From positions 4,248,501 to 4,312,500 of the forward strand of contig NZ_CP045429.1 in NCBI RefSeq assembly GCF_005886805.2: 64,000 nt of DNA, written 5' to 3'. Shown piece after piece: positions 46,841-63,710 of this stretch (position 1 is the stretch's first letter; every line of letters begins with the position of its first letter). The position numbers and the translations under genes are program-made. Source of the DNA: Pseudoalteromonas rubra. GTDB taxonomy: Bacteria; Pseudomonadota; Gammaproteobacteria; Enterobacterales; Alteromonadaceae. Under the pieces are notes generated by a model. That model ran no database searches and was not told the origin of the DNA. It saw nothing but the letters and a program-made list of their open reading frames with translations.

Positions 46841-46920
46841 ATCAATGTTCCTAAAAATAATAAAGGCCGCAGCGTAATCCACTTCGCGGCCTTTGCCAAT
46901 TAAATGCGGCGATCGAACAG

Positions 46921-47520
46921 CTACTGCCAGGGACGCGCTGCCTGAAGTTGCTGTTCAAACTTGTCTATCTGGGTATTTAGCTGCTCAGTTTCGCCGATAA
47001 AGTCCAATCCACTGAGCAAACGAGCTTTGATATCCGGACGGACATCAAACGCGATCGGCGCAAAATGCTCACTGCGTAACTGCTGAGCTGCCAGATCAAC
47101 TTCAATCTGAATATCGGCCTGACGTTCACACAAGCCAAACAGGCTATCCAGGGTGCTTGCAGGCAGGCTAATGCACAGCATCTGATTATTGCCGCAATTG
47201 TTGAAAAAGATATCAGCAAAACTCTGTGCCAGGATCACCGTAAAACCGTATTGTTTTAATGCCCAGGGTGCGTGTTCACGCGATGATCCGCAGCCAAAGT
47301 TATCCCGTGTCAGCAGTACACTGGCCCCCTGATATTGAGGCGCGTTAAGGATAAACTCCGGATCCGGCTCTCCCAGATCTGTGTAGCGCCAATCGTAAAA
47401 AAGCGCCTTGTCAAAACCGTCCCGGCTGGTGGATGTTAAAAATTGCTTTGGAATGATTTGATCAGTATCGACATTATTTTTATCCAGCGGTGCTAACAAA
47501 CCGCAGTGAAAGACGCTCAT
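46921..47520 (-). CDS. leuD: 3-isopropylmalate dehydratase small subunit
   Basis: LeuD (199 residues) pairs with LeuC to isomerise 2- and 3-isopropylmalate in leucine synthesis. Typical motifs are [32 protein letters not shown] and [13 protein letters not shown]. It overlaps leuC by 4 bp (ATGA) and closes the leuABCD operon. Confidence 0.96.
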   Translation of the reverse strand: MSVFHCGLLAPLDKNNVDTDQIIPKQFLTSTSRDGFDKALFYDWRYTDLGEPDPEFILNAPQYQGASVLLTRDNFGCGSSREHAPWALKQYGFTVILAQSFADIFFNNCGNNQMLCISLPASTLDSLFGLCERQADIQIEVDLAAQQLRSEHFAPIAFDVRPDIKARLLSGLDFIGETEQLNTQIDKFEQQLQAARPWQ

Positions 47521-48920
47521 GCCTGCTCTCCTTGAATATCAGTAAAGTGACCCGCAATCGCAGCAGCCGCGGCCATTGCAGGGCTCACTAAATGGGTTCT
47601 GCCACCGCGACCCTGACGCCCTTCGAAATTGCGATTGGAGGTTGACGCACAGCGTTTACCCATCCCAAGTCGATCGTCATTCATTGCCAGGCACATAGAG
47701 CAACCCGGTTCACGCCATTCAAAGCCGGCTGCCGTAAAAATGTCCGCCAGCCCTTCGCGTTCAGCCTGTTGCTTGACCAAACCTGACCCCGGCACAATGA
47801 GCGCTTCAACGCCACTGGCAACCTGTTTGCCTGCTACAACCTGAGCCGCGGCACGCAAATCTTCAATGCGGCTGTTAGTACAAGAGCCAATAAACACCGT
47901 ATCCACTTTCGCATCGGTCAGCTTCTGGCCTGCCCGAAGTCCCATGTAACGCAATGCACTGCGCATGGCCTCAGCTTTGATCAGATCCGGTTCAATTTCC
48001 GGATCCGGAATGGCCTCATCAATCCCGATCACTTGCTCAGGGCTGGTGCCCCAGGTGACCTGAGGTTGGATCTCATCAGCACTGATGATCACTTCGCTAT
48101 CAAAGACTGCGTCGGGATCGGTGTGCAGAGTTTGCCAGTAGGTGACGGCCTGATCAAACTCTTCGCCCTGCGGTGCGAACGGGCGACCTTTAAGATAATC
48201 ATACGTCGTCTGATCCGGCGCGATCAATCCAGCCTTAGCGCCCATTTCAATACTCATATTGCACAGTGTCATCCGCGCTTCCATTGACAAGGCCTCAATA
48301 GCCGTACCGCAAAACTCCGCGACGAAGCCCGTGCCCCCGGCAGTCCCCAGTTTACCGATCACAGCCATGATCAGATCCTTGGCTGTGACAGTGGGCCGCA
48401 ATGTGCCTATGATCTCAATTTTCAATGATTTTGCTTTCTTCTGCTGAAGAGTCTGAGTTGCCAACACATGCTCTACCTCAGAGGTACCGATCCCATGGGC
48501 CAATGCACCAAATGCACCATGCGTTGAGGTATGACTGTCACCGCAAACGATCGTTGTGCCAGGCAAGGTGATCCCCTGCTCAGGACCCATCACATGCACA
48601 ATGCCTTGATTCACTGAGCTCAGATCATAAAGCTCAATGCCGAACTCCTGACAGTTCTGTGCCAGAGCCTGAAGCTGGTTTTTACTGACTTCACTTGCCG
48701 CATCAATAGAGCGAGTTTTGGTCGACACATTGTGATCCATGGTCGCAAAGGTTTTATGCGGGCAACGTACCGCGCGATTTTTTTCACGTAAGCCAGCAAA
48801 TGCCTGCGGCGAGGTCACTTCATGTACCAGATGCCTGTCGATATAGAGTAAATCGGTTTGTTCGTTAATACTGGCGACCACATGGGCCTGCCAGATTTTG
48901 TCGTATAATGTATGTGCCAC
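47517..48920 (-). CDS. leuC: 3-isopropylmalate dehydratase large subunit
   Basis: LeuC (467 residues) is the aconitase-family subunit. The [4Fe-4S] ligands are expected in FIGSCTNSR and [43 protein letters not shown] is characteristic. It starts 32 bp after leuB and overlaps leuD. Confidence 0.97.
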   Translation of the reverse strand: MAHTLYDKIWQAHVVASINEQTDLLYIDRHLVHEVTSPQAFAGLREKNRAVRCPHKTFATMDHNVSTKTRSIDAASEVSKNQLQALAQNCQEFGIELYDLSSVNQGIVHVMGPEQGITLPGTTIVCGDSHTSTHGAFGALAHGIGTSEVEHVLATQTLQQKKAKSLKIEIIGTLRPTVTAKDLIMAVIGKLGTAGGTGFVAEFCGTAIEALSMEARMTLCNMSIEMGAKAGLIAPDQTTYDYLKGRPFAPQGEEFDQAVTYWQTLHTDPDAVFDSEVIISADEIQPQVTWGTSPEQVIGIDEAIPDPEIEPDLIKAEAMRSALRYMGLRAGQKLTDAKVDTVFIGSCTNSRIEDLRAAAQVVAGKQVASGVEALIVPGSGLVKQQAEREGLADIFTAAGFEWREPGCSMCLAMNDDRLGMGKRCASTSNRNFEGRQGRGGRTHLVSPAMAAAAAIAGHFTDIQGEQA

Positions 48921-48952
48921 TTGCTACATCCTGTTGTTAATCTGAAATCCGC

Positions 48953-51573
<2,621 letters not shown>

Positions 51574-51594
51574 ACCTGATGTCCTCGTTTAAGC

Positions 51595-51622
51595 ATAAAA
51601 AAACCCCGCACAGTGTGCGGGG
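51595..51622 (-). terminator. leu operon attenuator terminator
   Basis: CCCCGCAC / GTGCGGGG (51604-51622) with a 3-nt loop, followed on the minus strand by seven U residues. It lies between leuL and leuA. A competing pause hairpin CTCTTAC / GTAAGAG (51661-51683) overlaps the leucine codons of leuL, giving classical attenuation. Confidence 0.9.
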
Positions 51623-51650
51623 TTTATCGTGTTGCTGCCCTTACGCGCAA

Positions 51651-51716
51651 CTACGCCCCGCTCTTACAGCTAAGCAGTAAGAGGTTAAGCGATAGTGACA
51701 ACGTAATAATTTGCAT
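51651..51716 (-). CDS. leuL: leu operon leader peptide
   Basis: This 21-codon frame starts MQIITLSLSLN and continues with four consecutive leucines (CTC TTA CTG CTT). It holds seven Leu codons of several synonymous kinds and ends in TAG. Ribosome stalling on these codons when Leu-tRNA is scarce would favour antitermination before leuA. AGGA lies about 13 bp upstream of the ATG. Confidence 0.88.
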   Translation of the reverse strand: MQIITLSLSLNLLLLSCKSGA

Positions 51717-52133
51717 GTGGGCATTGGTCCTGTTGATGAATTGCCTATGTTTTAACATGGTCGAAAAGAACAGATCAAGCATATTTATTCCCACAAACCC
51801 AGCAAAGCAAGATCCCACTTGAACTTTTAATTCACATATATAGTAAAATGAAGCATTTTAATACCTTCATTCTTTAGGCATTAGAAGGTGAAGGCCTGAG
51901 AAATTAAAACTGAGGAGATTTAAATTTATTTAAAATAGGGGCAATTATTTTTGATCAATCACATAAGTAAGAGAGGTATTCACATACCGACTTATGAGAA
52001 TGACCACCGGGTCGGTATGTCATTCATATACTCTCCGTGTAGCCTGTGAGTAGTTCCCGCATCAAGTGCGGGATAACGGTGGTGTGGGCTTTGTGAGCGG
52101 GCAGTTATACAACTTTTTTAAATCGCACAAAGC
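51717..52133. other. gene-free region between leu operon and rRNA operon end
   Basis: No convincing gene. It should hold the leu promoter, though I could not place -35/-10 boxes confidently. It contains an imperfect inverted repeat (51971-52037) and a small hairpin CCCGCA-TCAAG-TGCGGG near 52057-52073. Confidence 0.5.
51971..52037. repeat. imperfect inverted repeat of unknown function
   Basis: The core arms ACATACCGAC (51982-51991) and GTCGGTATGT (52011-52020) are perfect. Outer flanks GAGAGGTATTC and GAATGACATAC-side/ATACTCTC extend the pairing with gaps. Confidence 0.5.
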
Positions 52134-52162
52134 AAAAAACCCGCTGCATTGCTGCAACGGGT
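52134..52162 (-). terminator. distal Rho-independent terminator after rRNA operon
   Basis: On the minus strand a 10-bp stem (ACCCGTTGCA / TGCAGCGGGT, one G-U) with a GCAA tetraloop is followed by U6. It follows the 5S remnant. Confidence 0.85.
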
Positions 52163-52175
52163 TTCTTTTATTAGG

Positions 52176-52330
52176 CCCTGGCGATGTCCTACTTTCACAT
52201 GGGTGAATTGTGACCGAAGCACCGCTTCGCAGCGCAATGAACGCGAGGCATGGACGCCGAGCAGGGAGCCCTCCACCAGGAAGTGTCCCCAAAGGTTGTT
52301 CAGTACAAGTTTTACGATCCAACCCAGCTT
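52176..52330 (-). pseudogene. 5S rRNA remnant with replaced 5' part
   Basis: The minus-strand end CCCATGTGAAAGTAGGACAT plus CGCCAGGGC equals the 3' end of a 5S gene. The sequence before it (towards 52330) has no 5S similarity and contains hairpin-forming GCGAAGCGGTGCTTCG. The intact 5S gene is upstream. This looks like a truncated second 5S unit joined to its own terminator. Confidence 0.6.
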
Positions 52331-52385
52331 CATGGATGAATAGGCGATACTATTCTATCTACAGCTTTTTTAAACTACCCAAAAC

Positions 52386-52417
52386 GCAAAAAAGCCCGAC
52401 TCTTTCGAATCGGGCTT
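52386..52417 (-). terminator. first terminator after 5S rRNA
   Basis: AAGCCCGA / TCGGGCTT stem (52392-52417 on the plus strand) followed on the minus strand by a U-tract, 14 bp beyond the 5S gene. Confidence 0.85.
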
Positions 52418-52430
52418 TCTTTTATTTGGA

Positions 52431-52547
52431 GCTTGGCAATGTCCTACTTTCACATGGGAAACCCCACACTATCATCGGCGCTATTTCGTTTCACTACTGA
52501 GTTCGGCATGGAGTCAGGTGGTTCCAAAATGCTATGGTTACCAAGCA
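52431..52547 (-). rRNA. rrf: 5S ribosomal RNA
   Basis: About 117 nt beginning TGCTTGGTAACCATAGC on the minus strand and ending GGACATTGCCAAGC, with complementary ends. The internal ACTCCATGCCGAACTCAG block is typical of bacterial 5S. It is last in the 16S-23S-5S order. Confidence 0.95.
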
Positions 52548-52664
52548 TAAACTGTTGCGCAAGATGTTTATCAACATCTCACTAAAATCTGGAAAAGCGT
52601 ATTAAATTCTTATCGTCTACTTTATTTCTTAACTTCTAACAAACAAAACCACTTTGGCGTTGTA

Positions 52665-55543
<2,879 letters not shown>

Positions 55544-55813
55544 ATACAACCCAAAATAGTTTTGAATTGCACTGCTAAAGACAGTTTTAACTTCGCCAGA
55601 AGTTAAGTAATACTAAAGTAGACGCTAATTAATCACTAAATGATTAATCGGCATTTTTCTTTCGAAAACTCTATAGAACAACAATTTTCATTGTCATTCC
55701 GAGAATTTAATATCAGCTTTCCAAATTTTTAAAGAGCAATATCACTCAGTAAGTTACCTTACCAAGCAACAATCATCTGTGTGGACACTTCGAACAAATT
55801 AGTTCTAAGTCGA
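55544..55813 (-). other. 16S-23S spacer without tRNA genes
   Basis: This 270-bp spacer has no cloverleaf-like sequence or CCA end that I can find. It contains a boxA-like TGCTCTTTAAAAA (near 55730-55742). Near 55766-55789 is a segment complementary to the 16S leader, which would form the RNase III processing stem. Confidence 0.75.
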
Positions 55814-57346
<1,533 letters not shown>

Positions 57347-57612
57347 AAAGTTTTTTGAAACCGAAGTTTCATGCTCAATGAATTCTGATTTTGTCTGTTT
57401 CTACTTTTAAAAAAGTAAAATCAAAACGAATTGACTATGTTAGTCACTCAGTTCAGTTGAGACTCTAAATTTTTGTGCGTCATTCAGTAAACTGAAATTC
57501 GCTGTTAGAACTCAATCTGTACGAGTGCCCACACAGATGATTGCTTCATATTTTTAAAGAACATAATCCGGTTACCCGGTGCGACTCAATGTCGCTGCGC
57601 TGTTAGCGCTGA
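57347..57612 (-). other. 16S leader with boxA and processing stem
   Basis: The minus-strand leader contains boxA-like TGTTCTTTAAAAA (near 57552-57564). GCAATCATCTGTGTGG follows and pairs with the spacer segment after 16S. No gene is present. Confidence 0.7.
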
Positions 57613-57621
57613 GGGTTGTGC

Positions 57622-57649
57622 ATTCTAATCACTTCCCATTTTATGTCAA
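57622..57649 (-). promoter_or_regulatory. proximal rRNA promoter
   Basis: TTGACA, 16 nt, TAGAAT on the minus strand, preceded by an A/T-rich stretch that could be an UP element. Confidence 0.8.
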
Positions 57650-57746
57650 CACTTAATTTTGAGAAATTTCAGAATCAAGTTTTATTTGACTCCCAACTCG
57701 TTGGCTCGTTGCTTTTCAGCGTTGTGCCCCGTGTCGGTGGATGCGC

Positions 57747-57774
57747 ATTATAGGGAAATCGAAACCCAGCGCAA
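57747..57774 (-). promoter_or_regulatory. distal rRNA promoter
   Basis: TTGCGC, 16 nt, TATAAT on the minus strand with a GCGC-rich discriminator typical of stringently controlled promoters. Confidence 0.75.
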
Positions 57775-57937
57775 CCCCTTTTTTGAAGAAAAGTGAGAAA
57801 AACAGCGCATTCGGACAAAAATAAGGCAAGATGCTCATTTATACACCTTTACTTATGTGTATTTCCTGATTTTCTGTACAAGCTCACTCTTTTTATAGAG
57901 AATTCCCGCCGAGTTATTTGATTAAAATAGGAAAATC

Positions 57938-58540
57938 ATGAAAAAGTTCAGTTTGGCTGTATTGGCTGCACTCTCTACAACCACGTATGCATCAGAAGAC
58001 ATCACAAAGCCACTATCCTTCTCAGCAATCGCTGGTTATACCTTCGGTGGTGACACACTAGGGACATTGGTGTACGAAGATGATAGTGACAACAGCGTAA
58101 AAGCAGGATCTGGATTAATTCTTGGTGGCGGATTCAACTATGCACTTAGCCACACGTTCGATATTCGTCTGAATGCATCTATTCATCTTGATTCTGCAGA
58201 CGCAGAAAATGGCGATCTCACATTTAGTCGTTTTGCATGGGAAGCTATCCCTTACTATAAAGCAAATGAACAAATCAAACTGGGGCTCGGTGTAGGCATA
58301 GATTCATCAGTTGAGCTAGAAAATGACTTCGGCAATGATATTGAATTTGACAATGCGGGTAAGTTCATCGTGTCAGGTATGTACACATTCGAAAACTGGA
58401 GTGCCAGCCTTGAATTAAGATACAGCGTAGTCGAATATGAAGTCTCAAAGATCGGCCGCTATTCTGTTGCAAACGAACTTGCACGTGCCAACAAGATTGA
58501 TGCGAATCACGTTGGTATTTTATTTCACTGGAACTTCTAA
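57938..58540 (+). CDS. outer-membrane beta-barrel protein, OmpA/OmpW-like small porin fold
   Basis: The 200-residue protein has a signal peptide of about 18 residues (TTTYA). Alternating amphipathic strands follow (LSFSAIAGYTFGG, LGGGFNYAL, FDIRLNASIHL, WSASLELRYSV), ending in HWNF with the C-terminal aromatic typical of BamA substrates. The exact family is not clear. TAGGAAAATC precedes the ATG. It is a single gene, divergent from the rRNA operon and convergent with rplQ. Confidence 0.75.
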   Translation: MKKFSLAVLAALSTTTYASEDITKPLSFSAIAGYTFGGDTLGTLVYEDDSDNSVKAGSGLILGGGFNYALSHTFDIRLNASIHLDSADAENGDLTFSRFAWEAIPYYKANEQIKLGLGVGIDSSVELENDFGNDIEFDNAGKFIVSGMYTFENWSASLELRYSVVEYEVSKIGRYSVANELARANKIDANHVGILFHWNF

Positions 58541-58580
58541 GTCAGTGGATAAGTCTGGTGAAATACTTTTCACCAGACGT

Positions 58581-58609
58581 AGAAAAGCCGGGCAATGCCC
58601 GGCTTTTCT
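58581..58609. terminator. bidirectional terminator between outer-membrane gene and rplQ
   Basis: A perfect 13-bp stem AGAAAAGCCGGGC / GCCCGGCTTTTCT with a 3-nt loop. The A/T ends give U-tracts in both directions. Confidence 0.9.
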
Positions 58610-58628
58610 GTGCCTTAACTAGTAAGAC

Positions 58629-59030
58629 TTACTCTGCAGACTGCGCGTCTTCTTGAACTTCTTCAGTCGCAACTGGGCGATCTAGTAGTTCAATGTAAGC
58701 CATTGGCGCGTTGTCACCTGCACGGAAGCCACACTTCAGAATACGAGTGTAACCACCTGGACGATCCGCGAAACGAGGACCGATCTCAGAGAACAATTTA
58801 CCAACTACTTCTTTATCACGCGTGCGAGCAAACGCTAAACGACGGTTTGCTACGCTGTCAGTCTTAGCCAGTGTGATTAAAGGCTCAATTACACGGCGCA
58901 ACTCTTTCGCTTTAGGCAAAGTTGTTTTGATGATTTCGTGCTTCACCAAAGAACCAGCCATGTTGCTGAACATCGCTTTGCGATGGCTGCTGTTACGGTT
59001 TAATTGACGACCACTCTTACGATGGCGCAT
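58629..59030 (-). CDS. rplQ: 50S ribosomal protein L17
   Basis: L17 (133 residues, [20 protein letters not shown]) of the large subunit. Last gene of the alpha operon, 39 bp after rpoA. The acidic tail ([11 protein letters not shown]) extends the conserved core. Confidence 0.98.
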   Translation of the reverse strand: MRHRKSGRQLNRNSSHRKAMFSNMAGSLVKHEIIKTTLPKAKELRRVIEPLITLAKTDSVANRRLAFARTRDKEVVGKLFSEIGPRFADRPGGYTRILKCGFRAGDNAPMAYIELLDRPVATEEVQEDAQSAE

Positions 59031-59069
59031 GACCCTATCCTTCTAACTAAACTAATATAGTAACTTAGA

Positions 59070-60056
59070 TTACTCAGCCAGACTTGCAGGTGGCCAGTTT
59101 TCCAGGCGCATGCCCAGAGAAAGACCACGTGAAGCTAGCACGTCTTTAATTTCAGTCAGAGACTTCTTACCAAGGTTTGGTGTTTTCAGAAGCTCAACTT
59201 CAGTACGCTGTACTAAGTCACCGATATATTGAATTTGCTCGGCTTTCAGACAGTTCGCAGAACGTACAGTTAGCTCTAAGTCATCGACTGGACGAAGCAG
59301 AATAGGATCGAACTCTGGCTTCTCTTCTTTTTCTTCCGGCTCAGAAACATCACGTAGATCTACGAATGCTTCCAATTGCTCAGCAAGAATAGTAGACGCA
59401 CGACGGATCGCTTCTTCAGGATCCAAAGTGCCGTTAGTTTCCATATCGATGATTAGTTTGTCTAAGTCTGTGCGTTGCTCAACACGAGCTGACTCAACCG
59501 AGTACGCAATACGCTCAACCGGACTGAATGATGCATCAAGCAGCAAACGACCGATTGGGCGCTCATCGTCATCAGAGGATAAACGACTAGACGCCGGTAC
59601 ATAACCGCGACCACGCTCAACGCGAATGCGCATACTGATCTCACTATTGTCAGCCGTAAGGTGACAGATCACATGCTCAGGGTTGGCAATAGTCACGTCT
59701 CCGTCGTGCTGGATATCAGCCGCAGTCACAGGGCCTACACCAGACTTAGTCAGGGTAAGGAAAACTTCATCTTTACCTTCTAGAGATACTGCCAGACCTT
59801 TTAGGTTCAACAGGATTTCAATGATGTCTTCTTGTACGCCTTCTTTCGCGCTGTACTCGTGCAATACACCGTCAATTTCAACTTCTGTCACAGCACAACC
59901 AGGCATAGATGAAAGAAGTATACGACGTAGAGCATTGCCTAGTGTGTGGCCGAAACCACGCTCCAGAGGCTCTAAAACTACTTTAGAACGCGTTGAGCTT
60001 ACAGCGTCGATATCGACTAATCTTGGTTTTAGGAATTCGGTTACAGAACCCTGCAT
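59070..60056 (-). CDS. rpoA: RNA polymerase alpha subunit
   Basis: The alpha subunit (328 residues) has an N-terminal dimerisation domain ([21 protein letters not shown]) and a C-terminal domain that contacts UP elements and activators ([31 protein letters not shown]). Length and order within the alpha operon are standard. Confidence 0.99.
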   Translation of the reverse strand: MQGSVTEFLKPRLVDIDAVSSTRSKVVLEPLERGFGHTLGNALRRILLSSMPGCAVTEVEIDGVLHEYSAKEGVQEDIIEILLNLKGLAVSLEGKDEVFLTLTKSGVGPVTAADIQHDGDVTIANPEHVICHLTADNSEISMRIRVERGRGYVPASSRLSSDDDERPIGRLLLDASFSPVERIAYSVESARVEQRTDLDKLIIDMETNGTLDPEEAIRRASTILAEQLEAFVDLRDVSEPEEKEEKPEFDPILLRPVDDLELTVRSANCLKAEQIQYIGDLVQRTEVELLKTPNLGKKSLTEIKDVLASRGLSLGMRLENWPPASLAE

Positions 60057-60080
60057 TTTATCCTCTCTTAACTCTTAACT

Positions 60081-60701
60081 TTACTTCGAGTAAAGTTCGA
60101 CGATTAGTTGTTCGTTAATGTCCGCAGACAGATCAGAACGCTCTGGTAGGCGCTTGAAAGTACCTTCCATTTTTGAACCGTCAACTTCAATCCAAGTTGG
60201 CTTTTCGCGTTGCTCAGCCAACTCTAGAGCAGCGATGATACGCGCTTGCTTTTTAGACTTCTCGCGAATTACTACCACGTCTTCTGGAGTAACTACGAAA
60301 GAAGGGATATTAACAACACGACCATTAACCATAATCGCTTTGTGGCTTACTAGCTGACGTGCTTCAGCACGTGTGCTTGCAAAACCCATGCGATATACAA
60401 CATTGTCCAGACGTTGCTCTAGAAGCTGAAGCAGGTTTTCACCTGTGTTGCCTTTAAGGCGAGCAGCTTCTTTGTAGTAGTTACGGAATTGCTTTTCAAG
60501 TACACCGTAGATACGACGAACTTTTTGCTTTTCACGTAGCTGTAGACCGTAGTCAGATAGACGACCTTTACGTGCGCCGTGCTGACCAGGTGCTGTTTCT
60601 AGTTTACACTTAGAGTCAATTGCTCTTACGCCGCTTTTAAGGAACAGGTCAGTACCTTCACGACGACTCAGCTTGAGCTTAGGGCCCAAATATCTTGCCA
60701 T
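60081..60701 (-). CDS. rpsD: 30S ribosomal protein S4
   Basis: S4 (206 residues, [20 protein letters not shown]4 RNA-binding domain [24 protein letters not shown]). In E. coli S4 represses its own alpha operon by binding the rpsM leader, which here would lie in 61487-61609. Confidence 0.98.
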   Translation of the reverse strand: MARYLGPKLKLSRREGTDLFLKSGVRAIDSKCKLETAPGQHGARKGRLSDYGLQLREKQKVRRIYGVLEKQFRNYYKEAARLKGNTGENLLQLLEQRLDNVVYRMGFASTRAEARQLVSHKAIMVNGRVVNIPSFVVTPEDVVVIREKSKKQARIIAALELAEQREKPTWIEVDGSKMEGTFKRLPERSDLSADINEQLIVELYSK

Positions 60702-60723
60702 GTTCTTTCTCCTAACCTATTAA

Positions 60724-61110
60724 TTATACGCGACGTTTCTTCGGTGGACGACAACCATTATGTGGGATTGGCGTCACGTCAGTGATGTTTGTGATACGGA
60801 AACCAGCAGCATTCAATGCACGAACAGCAGACTCACGGCCTGGACCTGGACCTTTGATGAATACTTCTAGGTTCTTAAGACCGTACTCTTGAGCAGCAGT
60901 ACCTGCGCGCTCTGCAGCAACCTGTGCAGCGAAAGGAGTAGACTTACGAGAACCACGGAAACCTGAACCACCTGCAGTCGCCCAAGAAAGAGCATTGCCT
61001 TGACGGTCAGTGATGGTCACAATCGTGTTGTTGAAAGATGCATGAACGTGAGCCATGCCGTCAACAACCTGCTTTTTGACCTTTTTACGACGAATTGGTG
61101 CTTTTGCCAT
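60724..61110 (-). CDS. rpsK: 30S ribosomal protein S11
   Basis: S11 (128 residues) with [20 protein letters not shown] and the C-terminal [16 protein letters not shown]. Alpha operon, 13 bp after rpsM. Confidence 0.98.
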   Translation of the reverse strand: MAKAPIRRKKVKKQVVDGMAHVHASFNNTIVTITDRQGNALSWATAGGSGFRGSRKSTPFAAQVAAERAGTAAQEYGLKNLEVFIKGPGPGRESAVRALNAAGFRITNITDVTPIPHNGCRPPKKRRV

Positions 61111-61123
61111 AACTTACCCCACC

Positions 61124-61486
61124 TTATTTCTTGATAGGCTTGCGAGGACCCTTACGAGTACGCGCGTTAGTCTTAGTACGCTGACCACGTAGTGGAAGCG
61201 AACGACGGTGACGTAAGCCACGGAAACAACCAAGGTCCATAAGACGCTTGATGTTTAGTGTAACTTCACGACGAAGATCACCTTCAACGGTGTACTTGCC
61301 AACTTCTTCACGAAGAATATCAAGAGTTTCGTCGTTTAAATCGCCGATTTTAGTAGTTTCAGCGATACCAGTCGCAGCTAAGATAGCCTTAGCGCGAGTT
61401 TTACCTACACCATAGATGCTTGTTAAACCGATAACAGCATGCTTATGATCAGGAACGTTAATGCCTGCGATACGGGCCACTAACAT
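61124..61486 (-). CDS. rpsM: 30S ribosomal protein S13
   Basis: S13 with [22 protein letters not shown] and the basic tail [11 protein letters not shown]. The 120-residue frame opens MLV; ATG at 61486 follows AGGAGATATG-like sequence. First gene of the alpha operon, separated from rpmJ by 123 bp. Confidence 0.97.
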   Translation of the reverse strand: MLVARIAGINVPDHKHAVIGLTSIYGVGKTRAKAILAATGIAETTKIGDLNDETLDILREEVGKYTVEGDLRREVTLNIKRLMDLGCFRGLRHRRSLPLRGQRTKTNARTRKGPRKPIKK

Positions 61487-61570
61487 ATCTCCTATAAATA
61501 AACCTGATTATCATCTTGCTGGAAAGCCCGTATAGGATACCCAACCGACATTCAGGTTTTACCAATGAAA

Positions 61571-61595
61571 CAGGCTAAGTAAACTACTTAGCCTG
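61571..61595. terminator. hairpin between rpmJ and rpsM
   Basis: A perfect 11-bp stem CAGGCTAAGTA / TACTTAGCCTG with a 3-nt loop, 15 bp after the rpmJ stop. It probably marks the spc-alpha boundary; only a short U-tract follows. Confidence 0.6.
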
Positions 61596-61609
61596 CACGA
61601 CTAGATTTC

Positions 61610-61723
61610 TTAGCCTTGCCTTTGCTTGTGCTTAGGCTCACTGCAGATCACGCGTACCACACCGGCACGTTTGATAACTTTACAGTTACGGCAGATTTTC
61701 TTAACGGAAGCACGTACTTTCAT
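61610..61723 (-). CDS. rpmJ: 50S ribosomal protein L36
   Basis: This 37-codon gene starts [19 protein letters not shown] and ends in KHKQRQG. The Cys ligands (CRNC and a later Cys, with His in KHKQ) indicate the zinc-binding C+ form. It ends the spc operon after secY. Confidence 0.97.
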   Translation of the reverse strand: MKVRASVKKICRNCKVIKRAGVVRVICSEPKHKQRQG

Positions 61724-61745
61724 TACTCAACTCCGTAAACAGACC

Positions 61746-63074
61746 TTAGCGGCCGTAGCCTTTAAGGTTCGCTTTTTTCAGCACAGAATCATACTGATGA
61801 GACATCAGATGGGTCTGTACTTGTGCCATAAAGTCCATGATAACCACAACGATAATCAAGATTGATGTACCGCCGAAGTAGAACGGCGTTTGCCACGCCA
61901 TGGTCATAAACTCGGGCACCAGACAGATAAAGGTAATATACAACGCACCGGCCAAAGTCAGGCGTGTCATTACTTTATCAATGTATTTAGATGTCTGCTC
62001 ACCTGGGCGAATGCCTGGAATAAATGCGCCAGATTTCTTCAGGTTGTCTGCTGTCTCACGCGGGTTAAATACCAACGCAGTGTAGAAAAAGCAGAAGAAG
62101 ATAATCGCTGCTGCAAGTACCATCGCATACAGAGGTTGACCGGGAGTCAACACTGCAGAGACAGCCTGCAAGAAGTCAGCAACTGGACCTTCACCTTGAC
62201 CGAACCAGCTTGCAATTGTACCAGGGAACAAAATGATGCTGCTAGCAAAGATTGGTGGAATAACACCCGCCATGTTAACTTTCAATGGTAAATGCGTGCT
62301 CTGCGCTGCGAAGACCTGACGACCTTGCTGACGTTTTGCGTAGTTAACAACGATACGACGCTGACCACGCTCAAAGAACACTACCAAATAAGTAACTGCG
62401 AATACGATTACCGAAATTACAACCAAAGCTAATACATTCAGATCACCTTGACGCGCCATTTCTGCTGTCGAACCGATTGCAGACGGCAGGTTAGCTACAA
62501 TACCAACAAAAATCAGAACAGAGATACCGTTACCAATACCACGCTCTGTGATTTGTTCGCCCAGCCACATCAGGAACATAGTACCGGTCACTAAACTCAC
62601 CACAGCGGTGAAGTAGAAACCGAAACCAGGATTGACGACCAACCCATCCATCATATTAGGAAGGTTAGTTGCAATACCGATAGACTGGAATGTAGCAAGC
62701 ACAAGCGTACCATAACGCGTGTACTGACTGATCTTCTTACGACCTTGCTCACCTTCTTTCTTAAGCTCTATCATCGCAGGATGTATGTGCGTTAATAGCT
62801 GCATAATAATTGAAGCTGAGATATAGGGCATAATACCCAGCGCGAGTACCGAGGCACGCTCAAGCGCACCACCGCTGAACATGTTGAACATTTCAACAAT
62901 GGTGCCCTTTTGTTGCTCGAAGAATTCGGCAAGTACGGCGGCATCAATCCCAGGGATCGGCACGAACGAACCTAAACGGTAAATAATGATAGCACCCAAT
63001 ACGAACAGTAGTCGGCGCTTCAGTTCCGCTAGCCCACTCTGTGCGCTTTGCATATCTTGACCTGGTTTAGCCAT
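61746..63074 (-). CDS. secY: protein translocase subunit SecY
   Basis: SecY (442 residues) with ten expected membrane segments. Conserved motifs include [28 protein letters not shown] and the cytosolic [23 protein letters not shown]. Located between rplO and rpmJ as in E. coli spc. Confidence 0.98.
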   Translation of the reverse strand: MAKPGQDMQSAQSGLAELKRRLLFVLGAIIIYRLGSFVPIPGIDAAVLAEFFEQQKGTIVEMFNMFSGGALERASVLALGIMPYISASIIMQLLTHIHPAMIELKKEGEQGRKKISQYTRYGTLVLATFQSIGIATNLPNMMDGLVVNPGFGFYFTAVVSLVTGTMFLMWLGEQITERGIGNGISVLIFVGIVANLPSAIGSTAEMARQGDLNVLALVVISVIVFAVTYLVVFFERGQRRIVVNYAKRQQGRQVFAAQSTHLPLKVNMAGVIPPIFASSIILFPGTIASWFGQGEGPVADFLQAVSAVLTPGQPLYAMVLAAAIIFFCFFYTALVFNPRETADNLKKSGAFIPGIRPGEQTSKYIDKVMTRLTLAGALYITFICLVPEFMTMAWQTPFYFGGTSILIIVVVIMDFMAQVQTHLMSHQYDSVLKKANLKGYGR

Positions 63075-63085
63075 AGTGTACTTCC

Positions 63086-63520
63086 TTAGTCTTCTACCTT
63101 GCCTCCGGCAGCTTCGATAGCTTCGCGAGCACCTTTAGACACTTTAATGCCTTTAACGGTAACTGCGCGTGAAACTTCGCCAGATTTAACAACTTTTACG
63201 AACTGGATGTTCTTTTTAACAATACCAGCTGCTTGTAACGCGCTTACATCTACCGTATCGCCTTCAACTTTAGCGATTTCGTACAGGTTTACTTCAGCAG
63301 ATACTAGAGATTTGCGAGAAGTGAAACCGAACTTAGGCAGACGACGTTGCATAGGCATTTGACCGCCTTCGAAACCAACGCGTACTTTACCGCCTGAGCG
63401 TGATTTTTGACCTTTGTGACCACGACCACCAGTCTTACCAAGACCAGAACCGATACCACGGCCAACACGCTTACCAGCTGTCTTTGCACCAGCAGCAGGT
63501 GAAAGTGTATTCAAATGCAT
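63086..63520 (-). CDS. rplO: 50S ribosomal protein L15
   Basis: L15 (144 residues) with the Gly-rich segment [19 protein letters not shown] and [17 protein letters not shown]. Eleven bp before secY. Confidence 0.98.
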   Translation of the reverse strand: MHLNTLSPAAGAKTAGKRVGRGIGSGLGKTGGRGHKGQKSRSGGKVRVGFEGGQMPMQRRLPKFGFTSRKSLVSAEVNLYEIAKVEGDTVDVSALQAAGIVKKNIQFVKVVKSGEVSRAVTVKGIKVSKGAREAIEAAGGKVED

Positions 63521-63524
63521 CGAA

Positions 63525-63704
63525 TTAACCCTCTACCTTAACCATGTAAGAAACTTGGTTGATCATACCGCGAACTGCTGGCGTATCTTCTAGCTCAACA
63601 GTGTGGTTGATACGACGTAAACCAAGGCCACGTAATGTAGCTTTATGCTTCGGTAAACGACCGATTGAGCTACGTACTTGAGTTACTTTTACTGTGTTTG
63701 CCAT
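63525..63704 (-). CDS. rpmD: 50S ribosomal protein L30
   Basis: This 59-residue gene starts [18 protein letters not shown] and ends in MVKVEG. It sits between rpsE and rplO, as usual. Confidence 0.97.
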   Translation of the reverse strand: MANTVKVTQVRSSIGRLPKHKATLRGLGLRRINHTVELEDTPAVRGMINQVSYMVKVEG

Positions 63705-63710
63705 GGTGTC

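Noticed and set aside
52062..52333. small minus-strand frames over the 5S remnant
   Set aside because: They coincide with rRNA-like and terminator sequence and have no coding character.
55544..55813. Ile/Ala tRNA genes in the rRNA spacer
   Set aside because: Looked for anticodon arms, TTCGA loops and CCA ends on the minus strand; none found.
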